Shown: positions 15,489 through 24,178, numbered from the stretch's first letter. The stretch: DNA of 34,761 bases from Bifidobacterium pongonis (GCF_019331805.1 NZ_JAHBBE010000027.1:1-34761); one strand, 5' to 3'. Numbers and translations are program-made. Notes: generated by a model not told the origin, from the letters alone.

Positions 15489-17768
15489 ATGTCGACCTAT
15501 GCCTCGCAACTTGAGGAAGAACAGCGCGCGGTCACCCGCGCCTACAACCGACTGGACGCATTGCGCGAGGAGACGAAGCATCGTCTCGACGCGGTCAGGG
15601 CCGCCGGCTCGCACGGATCGCCCACGCAGCGCACCGAACGCGACTCCTTCGCCACCATGTATGAGGATCGTCTCATACAGCTGCGCGGCGTGGAGGATCG
15701 TCTGGTGTTCGGCCGTCTTGACGATTCGAAAGGCGACCGTCTGTATATCGGCCGTATCGGTCTGACCGACGAACGTCATAACCCCATGCTGATCGATTGG
15801 CGTGCCGAAGCCGCCCGTCCGTTCTATGAGGCCACGCCGTCGCATCATGGCGACATCGTGATGCGCCGTCATATCACCCTGCATTTCCGCGACGTCGTGG
15901 CGTTGGAGGATGAGGTGCTGGACGTCCATTCGAAGTCCGTGGATGAGGCTTCGACCTCCGGCACGCTTACCGGCGAAGGCGCGCTGCTGGCTTCCCTGAG
16001 CTCACGTCGTACCGGCAAGATGACCGATATCGTCGCCACCATTCAGGGCGAGCAGGATCGGATCATCCGTTCGGCCATCGACCGCGCCGTGGTGGTGCAG
16101 GGCGGCCCGGGCACCGGCAAAACCGCGGTCGCGCTGCATCGCGCGGCCTACCTGCTGTACACGCATCGCCGCACGCTGTCCAGAGCCGGCGTGCTGGTCG
16201 TCGGCCCGAGTCCGGCGTTCCTGCACTACATCGACCAGGTGCTGCCGTCGCTCGGCGAAACCGGTGTGGTGAGCCGCACCATCGCCGATCTCATCCCCGG
16301 CGTGGTGGCGACCGCCATCGATACGCCGCAGGTCGCCTACATCAAGGGCGACCGCCGTATGGTCAACGCGATCCGCAACGCCGTGGCCGACCGCGAGCGC
16401 GTGCCGTCGAATCTGCCGGTCGTGCATATCAACGGCATCGACGTGCCCATGCTGCCATCCGACATCGAGCAGGCGCTGGGCGATGCCAAGCGTACGCATC
16501 AGCCGCATAACAAGGCTCGCGAAACGTTCGTCAAATCCATGCTGTCGGCCATGCGCATGCGCTATGAGGAGCAGTTGGATTACACGCCGGATCAGGACGA
16601 GCAGTACCGCGTCGCGTCGTTGCTGCGCATGAACGACAAGGTGCGTGTGACGTTGAATCTGGCGTGGCTGCCGATGACCGGCCAGTGGCTGATCGACGAC
16701 ATGTTCTCCAAGCCGCATAAGCTGCGCCGTTACGCGCCGTGGCTGACCGATGAGCAGGTGAAGGCGCTGACCCGCCCCAAGGGTTCGCCGTTCACCCGTT
16801 CCGACGTCGCGCTGCTGGATGAGGCCATGGAACTGCTGGGCGAGGATCCGAAGGTGGAGGCCCGCCGCAAGCGTCTCGCCTCGAAACATGATGAGGAGAT
16901 CCAGTTCGCCAAGGATACGCTCGCGCAGGAGGGCATCGGCAACGGCATCGTCACTTCGCAGATGCTGCTGGACAATATCAACGGCTCCTCCCCCGAAGAT
17001 ACGGCGCAGCGTGCGGCCAACGACCGCGAATGGACGTATGGCCATATCGTGGTGGATGAGGCGCAGGAGCTCACCGCCATGGATTGGCGTATGCTCATGC
17101 GCCGCTGCCCGTCGCGTTCGTTCACCATCGTGGGCGATGTGGCGCAGACCTCGGCTTTGGGCGGCACGCGCTCCTGGGCGAAGACCATGGATCGTCTGTT
17201 CGGCCGCGGCCATTGGGATGTGAACGAGCTGACCATCGATTACCGTAACCCGCAGGAGGTTTCGCGTCTCGCGTCCGATTTCGCCGCCAAGCAGGGCCTG
17301 TACATTTCCACCGTGCATGCGGTGCGTGGTATTCCGGATTCGGTCGAACGCGTCACCGTGGAGGATCGTGAGGCGTTGTTCGGCGCCGTCGCCCGTGAGA
17401 CCGTGAAGCTGGCGCGTGAATTCGTCGCGCAGGACGGCACCGGCCGTGTCGCCGTGATCGGCCCGAACCAGCTGCTCGACCAGCTGGAGTCCACCGTGTA
17501 CGACGAGGTGAAGCGTGAATTCGGTGCCGATGAGGCGCGTCGCCTGCACGCCCAGGATTCCTGGGACCGCCAGATCATGGTGAGCGACACCGAAACGGTG
17601 AAGGGGCTCGAATATGATGCGGTTGTGGTGGTCGAACCGGCGCTGATCGACCAGGAGGCCCCGAGCCGTCTGGTTTCCGCCGCCGACCTGTATGTGGCGA
17701 TGACGCGACCGACTCAGCGTCTGGCCATTGTTCGGACATTGCTGGACGAACACGAACTTGAACTCTAA
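15489..17768 (+). CDS. helD: HelD-like RNA polymerase-associated ATPase (UvrD/Rep-like superfamily 1)
   Basis: HelD proteins bind RNA polymerase, release it from stalled complexes and, in some actinobacteria, protect it from rifamycins. The 759-residue protein starts with a coiled-coil-like segment (about 5-45, EEEQRAVTRAYNRLDALREETKHRL), as in the HelD arm that enters the secondary channel. Then come YIGRIGLTDERHNPMLIDWRAEAARPFY, typical of the actinobacterial type, a Walker A GGPGTGKTAVALHR (from 205), a Walker B VVDEAQE (D523) and a late TVKGLEYDAVVVVEP with YVAMTRPTQRL. It is divergent from dcw and only 10 bp ahead of serA. A generic UvrD helicase is less likely given these features. Confidence 0.88.
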   Translation: MSTYASQLEEEQRAVTRAYNRLDALREETKHRLDAVRAAGSHGSPTQRTERDSFATMYEDRLIQLRGVEDRLVFGRLDDSKGDRLYIGRIGLTDERHNPMLIDWRAEAARPFYEATPSHHGDIVMRRHITLHFRDVVALEDEVLDVHSKSVDEASTSGTLTGEGALLASLSSRRTGKMTDIVATIQGEQDRIIRSAIDRAVVVQGGPGTGKTAVALHRAAYLLYTHRRTLSRAGVLVVGPSPAFLHYIDQVLPSLGETGVVSRTIADLIPGVVATAIDTPQVAYIKGDRRMVNAIRNAVADRERVPSNLPVVHINGIDVPMLPSDIEQALGDAKRTHQPHNKARETFVKSMLSAMRMRYEEQLDYTPDQDEQYRVASLLRMNDKVRVTLNLAWLPMTGQWLIDDMFSKPHKLRRYAPWLTDEQVKALTRPKGSPFTRSDVALLDEAMELLGEDPKVEARRKRLASKHDEEIQFAKDTLAQEGIGNGIVTSQMLLDNINGSSPEDTAQRAANDREWTYGHIVVDEAQELTAMDWRMLMRRCPSRSFTIVGDVAQTSALGGTRSWAKTMDRLFGRGHWDVNELTIDYRNPQEVSRLASDFAAKQGLYISTVHAVRGIPDSVERVTVEDREALFGAVARETVKLAREFVAQDGTGRVAVIGPNQLLDQLESTVYDEVKREFGADEARRLHAQDSWDRQIMVSDTETVKGLEYDAVVVVEPALIDQEAPSRLVSAADLYVAMTRPTQRLAIVRTLLDEHELEL

Positions 17769-17778
17769 GGTGGGTACC

Positions 17779-18978
17779 ATGCCTCAAGCACTGTTATTGG
17801 AAAACATCCATCCCGACGCGGCCAAGTCGCTGCGCGATCACGGTTTCACCGTCACCACCATGAAGGGCGCCTTGAGCGAGGACGAACTCATCGAGGCTCT
17901 TGATGGCGTCGACCTGCTCGGCGTGAGATCCAAGACGACCGTCACCCGCAAGGTGATCGACGCGCGTCCGAACCTCAGCGCCGTCGGCTGCTTCTGCATC
18001 GGCACCAACCAGGTCGACCTTGACTATGCGGGCAAGCGCGGCATCGCCGTGTTCAACGCCCCGTATTCGAACACCCGTTCCGTGGTGGAGCTCGTCATCG
18101 GCGACATCATCTGCCTGCTGCGCCGCATCCCCGCGCACACGCATCATATGAAGCACGGCATGTGGGATAAGTCCGCCACCGGCTCCCACGAGGTCCGCGG
18201 CAAGACCTTGGGCATCATCGGCTATGGCAACATCGGCTCGCAGCTGTCCGTGCTGGCCGAGGCGCTCGGCATGCGCGTGGTGTTCTACGATCTGGAGGAG
18301 AAGCTCGCCTTGGGCAACGCGCACCGTTGCGAAACCCTGAACGAACTGCTCGAACAGTCCGACATCGTGACCCTCCATGTGGACGGCCGCAAGTCCAACA
18401 CCGGCTTCTTCGGCGAAGATCAGTTCGCCCACATGAAGCAGGATTCCATCTTCCTGAACCTGTCGCGTGGCTTCGTGGCCGATTTGGGCGCGCTGAAGCA
18501 GCATCTGGATTCCGGCCATATCGCCGGCGCCGCGGTGGACGTGTTCCCGATCGAACCGAAGAAGACCGGCGACCCGTTCGAAACCGCGCTGGCCGACGAG
18601 GACAACATGATTCTGACCCCGCATATCGGCGGTTCCACGCTGGAGGCGCAGGAGTCCATCGGCCATTTCGTGTCGCAGCGTCTTGAGGACTACTGGGAGA
18701 AGGGCTCCACTTCCCTTTCCGTGAACATGCCGCAGATCAATCTGGGCGAGAACCGCGGCGTGGCCCGCATCGCGCACCTGCATTCGAACCTGCCCGGCGT
18801 GCTGGCCCGCGTGAACCATGTGCTTGGCGAGGAGAACATCAACATCGCCGCGCAGGCACTTGGCACCGAGGGCGAGCTCGGCTATGTGGTCACCGACGTG
18901 GCCCAGCGTCCGAGCCGTGAGACCTTGGAGGAGCTTCGCGCCATCGAGGGCACCATCCGTATGCGTGTGATCAGCTGA
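17779..18978 (+). CDS. serA: D-3-phosphoglycerate dehydrogenase SerA, short E. coli-like type
   Basis: SerA oxidises 3-phosphoglycerate with NAD, committing carbon to serine synthesis. The 399-residue protein shows CIGTNQVDLD (74-83), the NAD-binding GYGNIG (148-153), catalytic Arg230 (NLSRG), Glu259 and His282 (LTPHIGGST), and a C-terminal ACT domain (about 328-399) that normally senses serine. Length and domain order match the E. coli enzyme, not the long mycobacterial type with an extra intervening domain. ATG 17779 is chosen: AAGGTGGG lies just upstream over the helD stop. Co-transcription with helD is likely. Confidence 0.95.
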   Translation: MPQALLLENIHPDAAKSLRDHGFTVTTMKGALSEDELIEALDGVDLLGVRSKTTVTRKVIDARPNLSAVGCFCIGTNQVDLDYAGKRGIAVFNAPYSNTRSVVELVIGDIICLLRRIPAHTHHMKHGMWDKSATGSHEVRGKTLGIIGYGNIGSQLSVLAEALGMRVVFYDLEEKLALGNAHRCETLNELLEQSDIVTLHVDGRKSNTGFFGEDQFAHMKQDSIFLNLSRGFVADLGALKQHLDSGHIAGAAVDVFPIEPKKTGDPFETALADEDNMILTPHIGGSTLEAQESIGHFVSQRLEDYWEKGSTSLSVNMPQINLGENRGVARIAHLHSNLPGVLARVNHVLGEENINIAAQALGTEGELGYVVTDVAQRPSRETLEELRAIEGTIRMRVIS

Positions 18979-18998
18979 CGCGCCGCACACGTTTGCGA

Positions 18999-19045
18999 GA
19001 GGGGTCGTTCCCATCTGCGATTCGCAGCGGGAACGGCCCCTCTTC
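18999..19045 (+). terminator. Intrinsic terminator downstream of serA
   Basis: GAGGGG-T-CGTTCCC (18999-19012) pairs with GGGAACG-G-CCCCTC (19029-19042) with one mismatch, followed by a short T-containing stretch. A second small stem (CTGCGA/TCGCAG) caps the loop. It lies 20 bp after the serA stop and could also serve the converging minus-strand gene, although the T-run is weak. Confidence 0.75.
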
Positions 19046-19124
19046 ATGTCTGCGCTGTTCGCGCTGTTCGCACTGTTCCGCGCCTTGCCGTTTCGCCCGG
19101 CCCGGAACGTAGCCCGTTGCGCCG

Positions 19125-20090
19125 CTAGTTACGCGGATTGCCGAACCAGTAGTTGTAGATGTTCGAGAAGTTGCGGTTGCCGTAGGTGGAGCAGGAATCC
19201 CCCTCCCCGTCCCCGGCTTCGAGCGCCGCCTTGTTGGGCTGGTATGGCGTGTAGATGTACAGCAGCGCGGTCGCCTTGTTGCGGATGTAGACGTCCGCCG
19301 AACCGCAGTTCTTGTCCGGATTGTACAGGATCGACGTCAGTTTGCCGGACTGATACGCATAGTCGCCTTCATGCCGCACATAGTACTGGTAGCGTTTCGC
19401 CGCGCCGAACATCTGCTTGAAGAATCCGGCGTACTGCGGGTCGCAGCTGGCATCGTCGGGGCAGCTGAGTCCCATGGCCGATTTGAGCTGGAAGTCGTTC
19501 GGATCGGTGGCGGTGACGAGATGCTGTTCCTTCTGCAGCACGGTGAGCAGCACCTTCTGGCTCACCTTGCAGGCCCGGCCGGATTTCTCGATGATCGCGG
19601 CGGCGGTCTCCTGCTTCGCGCCCTTGTATTCGCCGCACAGTTCGTCGGCCTTCTGGGTGGTCGTATCGAAACGCATCGTGGCGATGGCCCCGCCCTTGGA
19701 GTCGAGGAACGATTGGATCTCCGCCTCGCTCATGGCGTTGCCGTTGAAGAACTGGCCGTCGGAGATGATGTTGCCCGGGTCGAAGTTGTATTGCTGCGAC
19801 AGTTCCAGCTGGCGTGCCTCGGCCGCCTGCAAATCGTTGTACCAGCGCAGGAAGTGCACCAGTCCCGTCACCAGCGCGATCACGCAGATCGTGACGATCG
19901 TGCCGATGGAGATGATCTTGAACCGTGTGGCGAAGCTGGCGCGCCTCCAGCGTTGCGTCAGCGTGACCTTCTTCCTGCGTTTGCGGGCGTTGGGCGTGGG
20001 CTTCCGATTGGATGCTGGTTTGGATGAGGGCTTGGACGCGGGCTTACGGGCCGGCGCATCGCCGCTTTTCTTCCTACGTGTATCTGACAT
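19125..20090 (-). CDS. Membrane-anchored protein with lysozyme-like C-terminal region
   Basis: The 321-residue protein has a Lys/Pro/Ser-rich cytoplasmic tail (1-50), one membrane helix (about 58-80) and an extracellular part. Residues 108-132 (NIISDGQFFNGNAMSEAEIQSFLDSKG) and 178-225 (SQKVLLTVLQKEQHLVTATDP..., with AMGLSC and YAGFFKQMF) resemble a module seen in secreted actinobacterial proteins, which I believe has a lysozyme or transglycosylase-like fold. Glu188 in KEQ would be the candidate catalytic acid. Several Cys could form disulfides. A role in cell-wall turnover is inferred. ATG 20090 has GGTGGAGGGG directly upstream. It is apparently monocistronic. Confidence 0.7.
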   Translation of the reverse strand: MSDTRRKKSGDAPARKPASKPSSKPASNRKPTPNARKRRKKVTLTQRWRRASFATRFKIISIGTIVTICVIALVTGLVHFLRWYNDLQAAEARQLELSQQYNFDPGNIISDGQFFNGNAMSEAEIQSFLDSKGGAIATMRFDTTTQKADELCGEYKGAKQETAAAIIEKSGRACKVSQKVLLTVLQKEQHLVTATDPNDFQLKSAMGLSCPDDASCDPQYAGFFKQMFGAAKRYQYYVRHEGDYAYQSGKLTSILYNPDKNCGSADVYIRNKATALLYIYTPYQPNKAALEAGDGEGDSCSTYGNRNFSNIYNYWFGNPRN

Positions 20091-20157
20091 CCCCTCCACC
20101 TTCGCACAGGTCGGTCGATTCGATTCGCCCATGGCCGTTTCGGAACCGAATAATCAC

Positions 20158-20190
20158 AAAAACGGGAAACCCTTGAACAGGGTTTCCCGT
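20158..20190 (-). terminator. Intrinsic terminator of glnA
   Basis: ACGGGAAACCCT (20162-20173) and AGGGTTTCCCGT (20179-20190) form a perfect 12-bp stem with a five-base loop. In the minus-strand transcript it is followed by TTTTT (20162-20158). It sits about 65 bp after the glnA stop. Confidence 0.93.
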
Positions 20191-20253
20191 AATAACGTTC
20201 CCGTCCGAGACGGCCTGTGCGGCCACGGCCGCCGGCTGGCCCGGCTCGGGGAA

Positions 20254-21591
20254 TCAGAGCTTCGGCAGGTACTTCTTCAGCTCGAACGGCGTGACCTGAC
20301 GGTTGTATTCGTGCCATTCCTGACGCTTGTTGGCCAGGAAGTACTCGAACGCATGCTCGCCCAGCACGTCGGCGACGAAGTCGGACTTCTCCATGATCTC
20401 CAGCGCCTCGCCGAGCGATGTGGGCAACGGTTCGATGCCCATGGCCTGACGTTCGGCGTCGGTGAACTCCCAAACGTCGTCGCTGGTGGGCTCGCCCAAG
20501 GTCATCTGCTTGTCGATGCCGTCGAGGCCTGCGGCCAGCAGCACCGAGTATGCGAGGTACGGGTTGGCCACGGGGTCGAGCGCACGGAACTCCATGCGGG
20601 CGGAATTGCCCTTGCCCGGCTTGTACTGCGGGATGCGCAGCAGCGCGGAACGGTTGTTGTGGCCCCAGCAGATGTAGCTCGGAGCCTCGTTGCCGCCCCA
20701 CAGGCGCTTGTACGAGTTCACGTACTGGTCGGTCACGGCGCAGATCTCGGCCGCGTGGGCGAGGATGCCGGCGGCGAACTGGCGTGCGGTGAGCGACATG
20801 TTGAATTCCTGGCCAGCCTCGTAGAAGGCGTTGGAATCGCCTTCGAACAGGCTCAGATGCGTGTGCATGCCGGAACCGGGCGCGTCGGCGAGGGGCTTGG
20901 GCATGAAGCTGGCGTGGATGCCGCGCTCCAGCGAGATCTCCTTGACGACGGTGCGGAACGTCATGATGTTGTCGGCCGTGGTGAGCGCGTCCGCATAACG
21001 CAGATCGATCTCATTCTGGCCTGGGCCTCCCTCGTGATGGGAGTATTCCACCGAAATGCCCATCTGTTCGAGCATGTTCACGGTGGCGCGACGGAAGTCC
21101 ATGCCAGGGCTGCGCGGCACGTGGTCGAAGTAGCCGCCTTCGTCGATGGGCTTGGGAGCCTGGGACCAATCGTCCTGGCTTTCGAACAGATAGAACTCGA
21201 TTTCCGGGTGCACGTAGAAGGTGAAGCCCTTCTCCTTCGCCTTCGCGAGCGCACGCTTGAGCACGTGACGCGGGTCGCCGAGGCTCGGCTCGCCATCGGG
21301 GGTCAGCACGTCGCAGAACATGCGTGCGGTGCCTTGGGGGCCTCCTCGCCACGGCAGAATCTGGAACGTCGAGGGATCGGGCTTGACGATCATGTCGTCC
21401 TCGGAGACGCGGGTCATGCCTTCGATGGCCGAGCCGTCGAATCCAAGTCCCTCCTCAAAGGCCGCTTCAAGTTCCGCGGGGGCGATGGCCACCGATTTCA
21501 ACGTACCCAACACGTCGGTGAACCATAGACGAATGAAGCGCACGTCGCGTTCTTCGACCGTGCGCAGAGCAAACTCCTGCTGCTTATCCAT
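20254..21591 (-). CDS. glnA: Type I glutamine synthetase, GlnA2-like
   Basis: Glutamine synthetase forms glutamine from glutamate, ammonia and ATP. The 445-residue protein carries the beta-grasp segment with FTDVLGTLKSVAI, FDGSAIEG (51-58), metal ligands in HPEIEFYLFE (128-137) and GQNEIDLRYADAL (191-203), GSGMHTHLS (239-247) and the ATP/glutamate region RMEFRALDPVANPYLAYS. The region where GSI-beta enzymes carry the adenylylated tyrosine (NLYDLP) instead reads SDDVWEFTD, so control by adenylylation is unlikely. Size and this loop fit the GlnA2 subgroup of actinobacteria. ATG 21591 is chosen because the upstream extension lacks conserved sequence. Confidence 0.93.
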   Translation of the reverse strand: MDKQQEFALRTVEERDVRFIRLWFTDVLGTLKSVAIAPAELEAAFEEGLGFDGSAIEGMTRVSEDDMIVKPDPSTFQILPWRGGPQGTARMFCDVLTPDGEPSLGDPRHVLKRALAKAKEKGFTFYVHPEIEFYLFESQDDWSQAPKPIDEGGYFDHVPRSPGMDFRRATVNMLEQMGISVEYSHHEGGPGQNEIDLRYADALTTADNIMTFRTVVKEISLERGIHASFMPKPLADAPGSGMHTHLSLFEGDSNAFYEAGQEFNMSLTARQFAAGILAHAAEICAVTDQYVNSYKRLWGGNEAPSYICWGHNNRSALLRIPQYKPGKGNSARMEFRALDPVANPYLAYSVLLAAGLDGIDKQMTLGEPTSDDVWEFTDAERQAMGIEPLPTSLGEALEIMEKSDFVADVLGEHAFEYFLANKRQEWHEYNRQVTPFELKKYLPKL

Positions 21592-21613
21592 AACATCCCA
21601 TCGTTCCATGCGC

Positions 21614-21635
21614 GTGTTACGAACATCGTTAACAC
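21614..21635. promoter_or_regulatory. Candidate operator upstream of glnA
   Basis: GTGTTACGA and TCGTTAACAC flank a three-base centre and form a near-perfect palindrome (one base missing in the left arm), 23 bp before the glnA ATG. Position and dyad symmetry suggest binding by a dimeric regulator, possibly of nitrogen metabolism. It does not clearly match a GlnR or AmtR consensus known to me. Confidence 0.5.
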
Positions 21636-21744
21636 AAGTCGCCGTCGCGCCGCCAAAGCGGCCACCGGCGCTCACCTGTTGGAATTCCCCGGATGCCAAC
21701 GATTGCAACGGTTTTCGGGCGTTTCGGTCATCGATTCACGCGCC

Positions 21745-21772
21745 TTGACGGCCCGAAATCCTGTTGTACGAT
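21745..21772 (+). promoter_or_regulatory. Sigma70-type promoter for a leaderless DUF2252 transcript
   Basis: TTGACG (21745-21750) and TACGAT (21767-21772) are separated by 16 bp. The GTG at 21780 begins seven bases after the -10 element, right where transcription should start. No ribosome binding site is visible, which supports leaderless translation. Confidence 0.6.
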
Positions 21773-21779
21773 ACTGGGC

Positions 21780-23231
21780 GTGAACGATAGCAATGTAGTC
21801 AGATCGAATGCCGATAATCCCATCGTCGACGTCCACTCGTGGAAGCAGCGCGCCTCCGCCGAGCAGCGGGCGCGGGCCGGGCTCGAAGTGCGTGGCAAGG
21901 TGCCGCTGCGCAGCCACGCCATCTGGAGGGTCCGCCGCGACCGGCGCGACATCATCGGCCTTCTCGAGGAACAGTCCCGGCAGCGCGTGCAGGCATTGGT
22001 GCCGTTGCGCTACCACCGGATGAGCGCCTCCGCGTTCACGTTCTACCGCGGCACCGCGCTCATCATGGCGAACGATCTGGCGACCACGCCCGTGACCGGC
22101 ATTCCCGTGCAATGCGTGGGCGACGCGCATATCGGCAACTTCGGCATGTTCTTCTCCCCCTCCCGCCGCTTGGTGTTCGACATCAACGATTTCGACGAGA
22201 CCACCACCGGCCCGTGGGAGTGGGATGTCAAACGTCTCGCCGTCTCCGTGGAGATCTGCGGTCGCGCGAACGGCATTCCCGAGGACGCACGCCATGCGGC
22301 CGTGGCCCGATGCGTGCACACCTACCGCGAGCGCATCGAACAGTATTCGCATATGAATTATCTCGACATGTGGTACGACCATCTGGACGTGCAGGAGTCG
22401 TTGGACCGGTACGAGTACACGCAGAACGGCAAGCGCAACCGGACGTTGCGCGCCGCCGCGGCCAAGGCCATGATCAAGGATTCGAGCAGCGCGGCCGCGA
22501 AACTCACGTATCTGGACGGCGACAAGCTGCGGTTCAAGTCGAAGCCGCCGGCACTGGTCCCGATCAGCGAACTGCAGGATTATGCGGATCTGGAGACGAT
22601 GCAGACCCGTTTGGAGGCGTTGATGAACGAATACCGCCACAGCCTGTACCATGATCGCCGCCACGTGTTCGACCAGTACCGTTACCACGACACCGCACGC
22701 AAGGTGGTAGGCGTCGGTTCCGTGGGCACACGCGCCTGGGTGTCGATTCTGACAGGCCGCGACCTTGACGATCCGCTGATGCTGCAGATGAAGGAGGCCA
22801 CGGAATCGGTGCTGGAACGTTTCGTGGGCCACTCCCCCTATGCGACGCACGGCGAGCGCGTGGTGCAGGGGCAGAAGCTCATCCAGTCGACCGCCGACGT
22901 GCTGCTCGGCTGGGCGAATTTCAATGCCGGCGACGGCGAACGGCGCGACTATTACGTACGTCAGCTGTGGAACGGCAAGGGGTCGATCGACATCGACCAT
23001 CTCAACGAGTTCACGTTGAGCGATCTGTCGCGTATGTGCGCGCGCTGCCTGGCCCACGCCCATGCGAGGACCGGCGACAGCATCGCCATCTCCAGCTATC
23101 TGGGGCGCACCGACGAATTCGACAGGGCGATCGCATCGTTCGCCGACTCGTACGCCGATCAGAACGACGAGGATTATGCGCTGTTCCGTTCGCTGATCAA
23201 ATCGGGCGAACTGCCCTGCAGCGGCAAGTAG
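21780..23231 (+). CDS. DUF2252 family protein with kinase-like motifs
   Basis: The 483-residue protein belongs to the DUF2252 (COG4320) family, whose role is not established. Recognisable segments are RYHRMSASAFTFYRG (77-91), VGDAHIGNFGMF (113-124) and FDINDFDETTTGPWEWDVKRLA (133-154). The pair GDxHxxN and DxNDFDE resembles the catalytic loop and metal-binding aspartate of aminoglycoside phosphotransferase/protein-kinase-like enzymes, so ATP-dependent phosphotransfer is a reasonable guess. The GTG at 21780 is chosen from the promoter and family alignment; earlier ATG 21693 would lie upstream of the promoter. It stands alone between glnA (divergent) and hisA (convergent). Confidence 0.82.
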   Translation: MNDSNVVRSNADNPIVDVHSWKQRASAEQRARAGLEVRGKVPLRSHAIWRVRRDRRDIIGLLEEQSRQRVQALVPLRYHRMSASAFTFYRGTALIMANDLATTPVTGIPVQCVGDAHIGNFGMFFSPSRRLVFDINDFDETTTGPWEWDVKRLAVSVEICGRANGIPEDARHAAVARCVHTYRERIEQYSHMNYLDMWYDHLDVQESLDRYEYTQNGKRNRTLRAAAAKAMIKDSSSAAAKLTYLDGDKLRFKSKPPALVPISELQDYADLETMQTRLEALMNEYRHSLYHDRRHVFDQYRYHDTARKVVGVGSVGTRAWVSILTGRDLDDPLMLQMKEATESVLERFVGHSPYATHGERVVQGQKLIQSTADVLLGWANFNAGDGERRDYYVRQLWNGKGSIDIDHLNEFTLSDLSRMCARCLAHAHARTGDSIAISSYLGRTDEFDRAIASFADSYADQNDEDYALFRSLIKSGELPCSGK

Positions 23232-23279
23232 CCGCGAATCGCGGGCCCGCATGTACGGGCATACGGGCCTGTCTATGGG

Positions 23280-23325
23280 AAAGGCGTGTTCCCGGCCATA
23301 AGTCATGGTTCGGGAACACGCCTTT
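23280..23325. terminator. Bidirectional terminator between the DUF2252 gene and the his operon
   Basis: AAAGGCGTGTTCCCG (23280-23294) and CGGGAACACGCCTTT (23311-23325) form a perfect 15-bp stem with a 16-base loop. The terminal AAA/TTT supplies a short U-run on either strand. It lies between two converging stops (23231 and 23400), as expected for a shared terminator. Confidence 0.88.
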
Positions 23326-23399
23326 ATGCAATCGTTGGCGTTCGGAACGTTCGGAACGCTAAAACGTCCGAAACGCGGATCGGCCGGTGTCTCGCCGTA

Positions 23400-24125
23400 T
23401 CAGCGGGAGACTTCCAGCGCCTCCTCAAGGGTGAACGCGCGGGCGTACAGCGACTTGCCGAGGATGGCGGAGTCGACGCCGAGTTCGGCGAGCTGCTTGA
23501 TGTTGCGCAGATCGTCGAGCTTCGAAATACCACCGGATGCGGTGACCTTGGCGTTGGTGCGCTCAGCGACCTCGCGCAGCAGGTCGAGGTTCGGGCCGCT
23601 CATCATGCCGTCGCGGGCGACGTCGGTGACCACGTAACGGGAGCAGCCGACGGAGTCGAGGAACGCCATGGTCTCGAACAGGTCGCCGCCTTCCTTCACC
23701 CAGCCGCGTGCGGCGAGCGTATGGCCGCGCACGTCGAGACCGACGGCCACACGGTCGCCGTACTTCTCGATCACGGATGCGGTCCAATCCGGGTTCTCCA
23801 GGGCCGCGGTGCCGATGTTCACGCGGGCCGCACCGGCTTCCAGCGCGGATTCGAGCGAAGCGTCGTCACGCACGCCGCCGGACATCTCGATGTTCACCTT
23901 GTCGCCCAGCTCCTTGACGATGGCACGCAGCTGGCTGCGGTTGTCGCCGGTGCCGAACGCGGCGTCGAGATCGACCAGATGGATCCACTGCGCACCGGCC
24001 TCGACCCAGGTACGGGCCGCCTCGAGCGGCGAGCCGTAATCGGTTTCGGACCCGGATTCGCCTTGGCGCAGGCGCACGGCCTTGCCGTCGCGCACATCCA
24101 CTGCGGGCAGAAGGGTAAGTGGCAT
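23400..24125 (-). CDS. hisA: Phosphoribosyl isomerase A (HisA/PriA)
   Basis: The enzyme catalyses the Amadori isomerisation of ProFAR to PRFAR in histidine synthesis; the actinobacterial PriA form also acts as TrpF in tryptophan synthesis. The 241-residue TIM-barrel protein has catalytic Asp10 (PAVDV) and Asp131 (GLDVRG), SGGVRDD (82-88), and RGW (140-142) in the loop that in mycobacterial PriA supplies the Arg and Trp used for dual specificity. It therefore looks PriA-like, but whether it has both activities cannot be read from sequence. AAGGAG precedes the ATG. It is the last gene of the his operon here. Confidence 0.93.
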   Translation of the reverse strand: MPLTLLPAVDVRDGKAVRLRQGESGSETDYGSPLEAARTWVEAGAQWIHLVDLDAAFGTGDNRSQLRAIVKELGDKVNIEMSGGVRDDASLESALEAGAARVNIGTAALENPDWTASVIEKYGDRVAVGLDVRGHTLAARGWVKEGGDLFETMAFLDSVGCSRYVVTDVARDGMMSGPNLDLLREVAERTNAKVTASGGISKLDDLRNIKQLAELGVDSAILGKSLYARAFTLEEALEVSR

Positions 24126-24178
24126 GGTTCTCTCCTTATATTGCGATTCTCGTGGCTTACGTGTTGTGGTTGGCGCCG

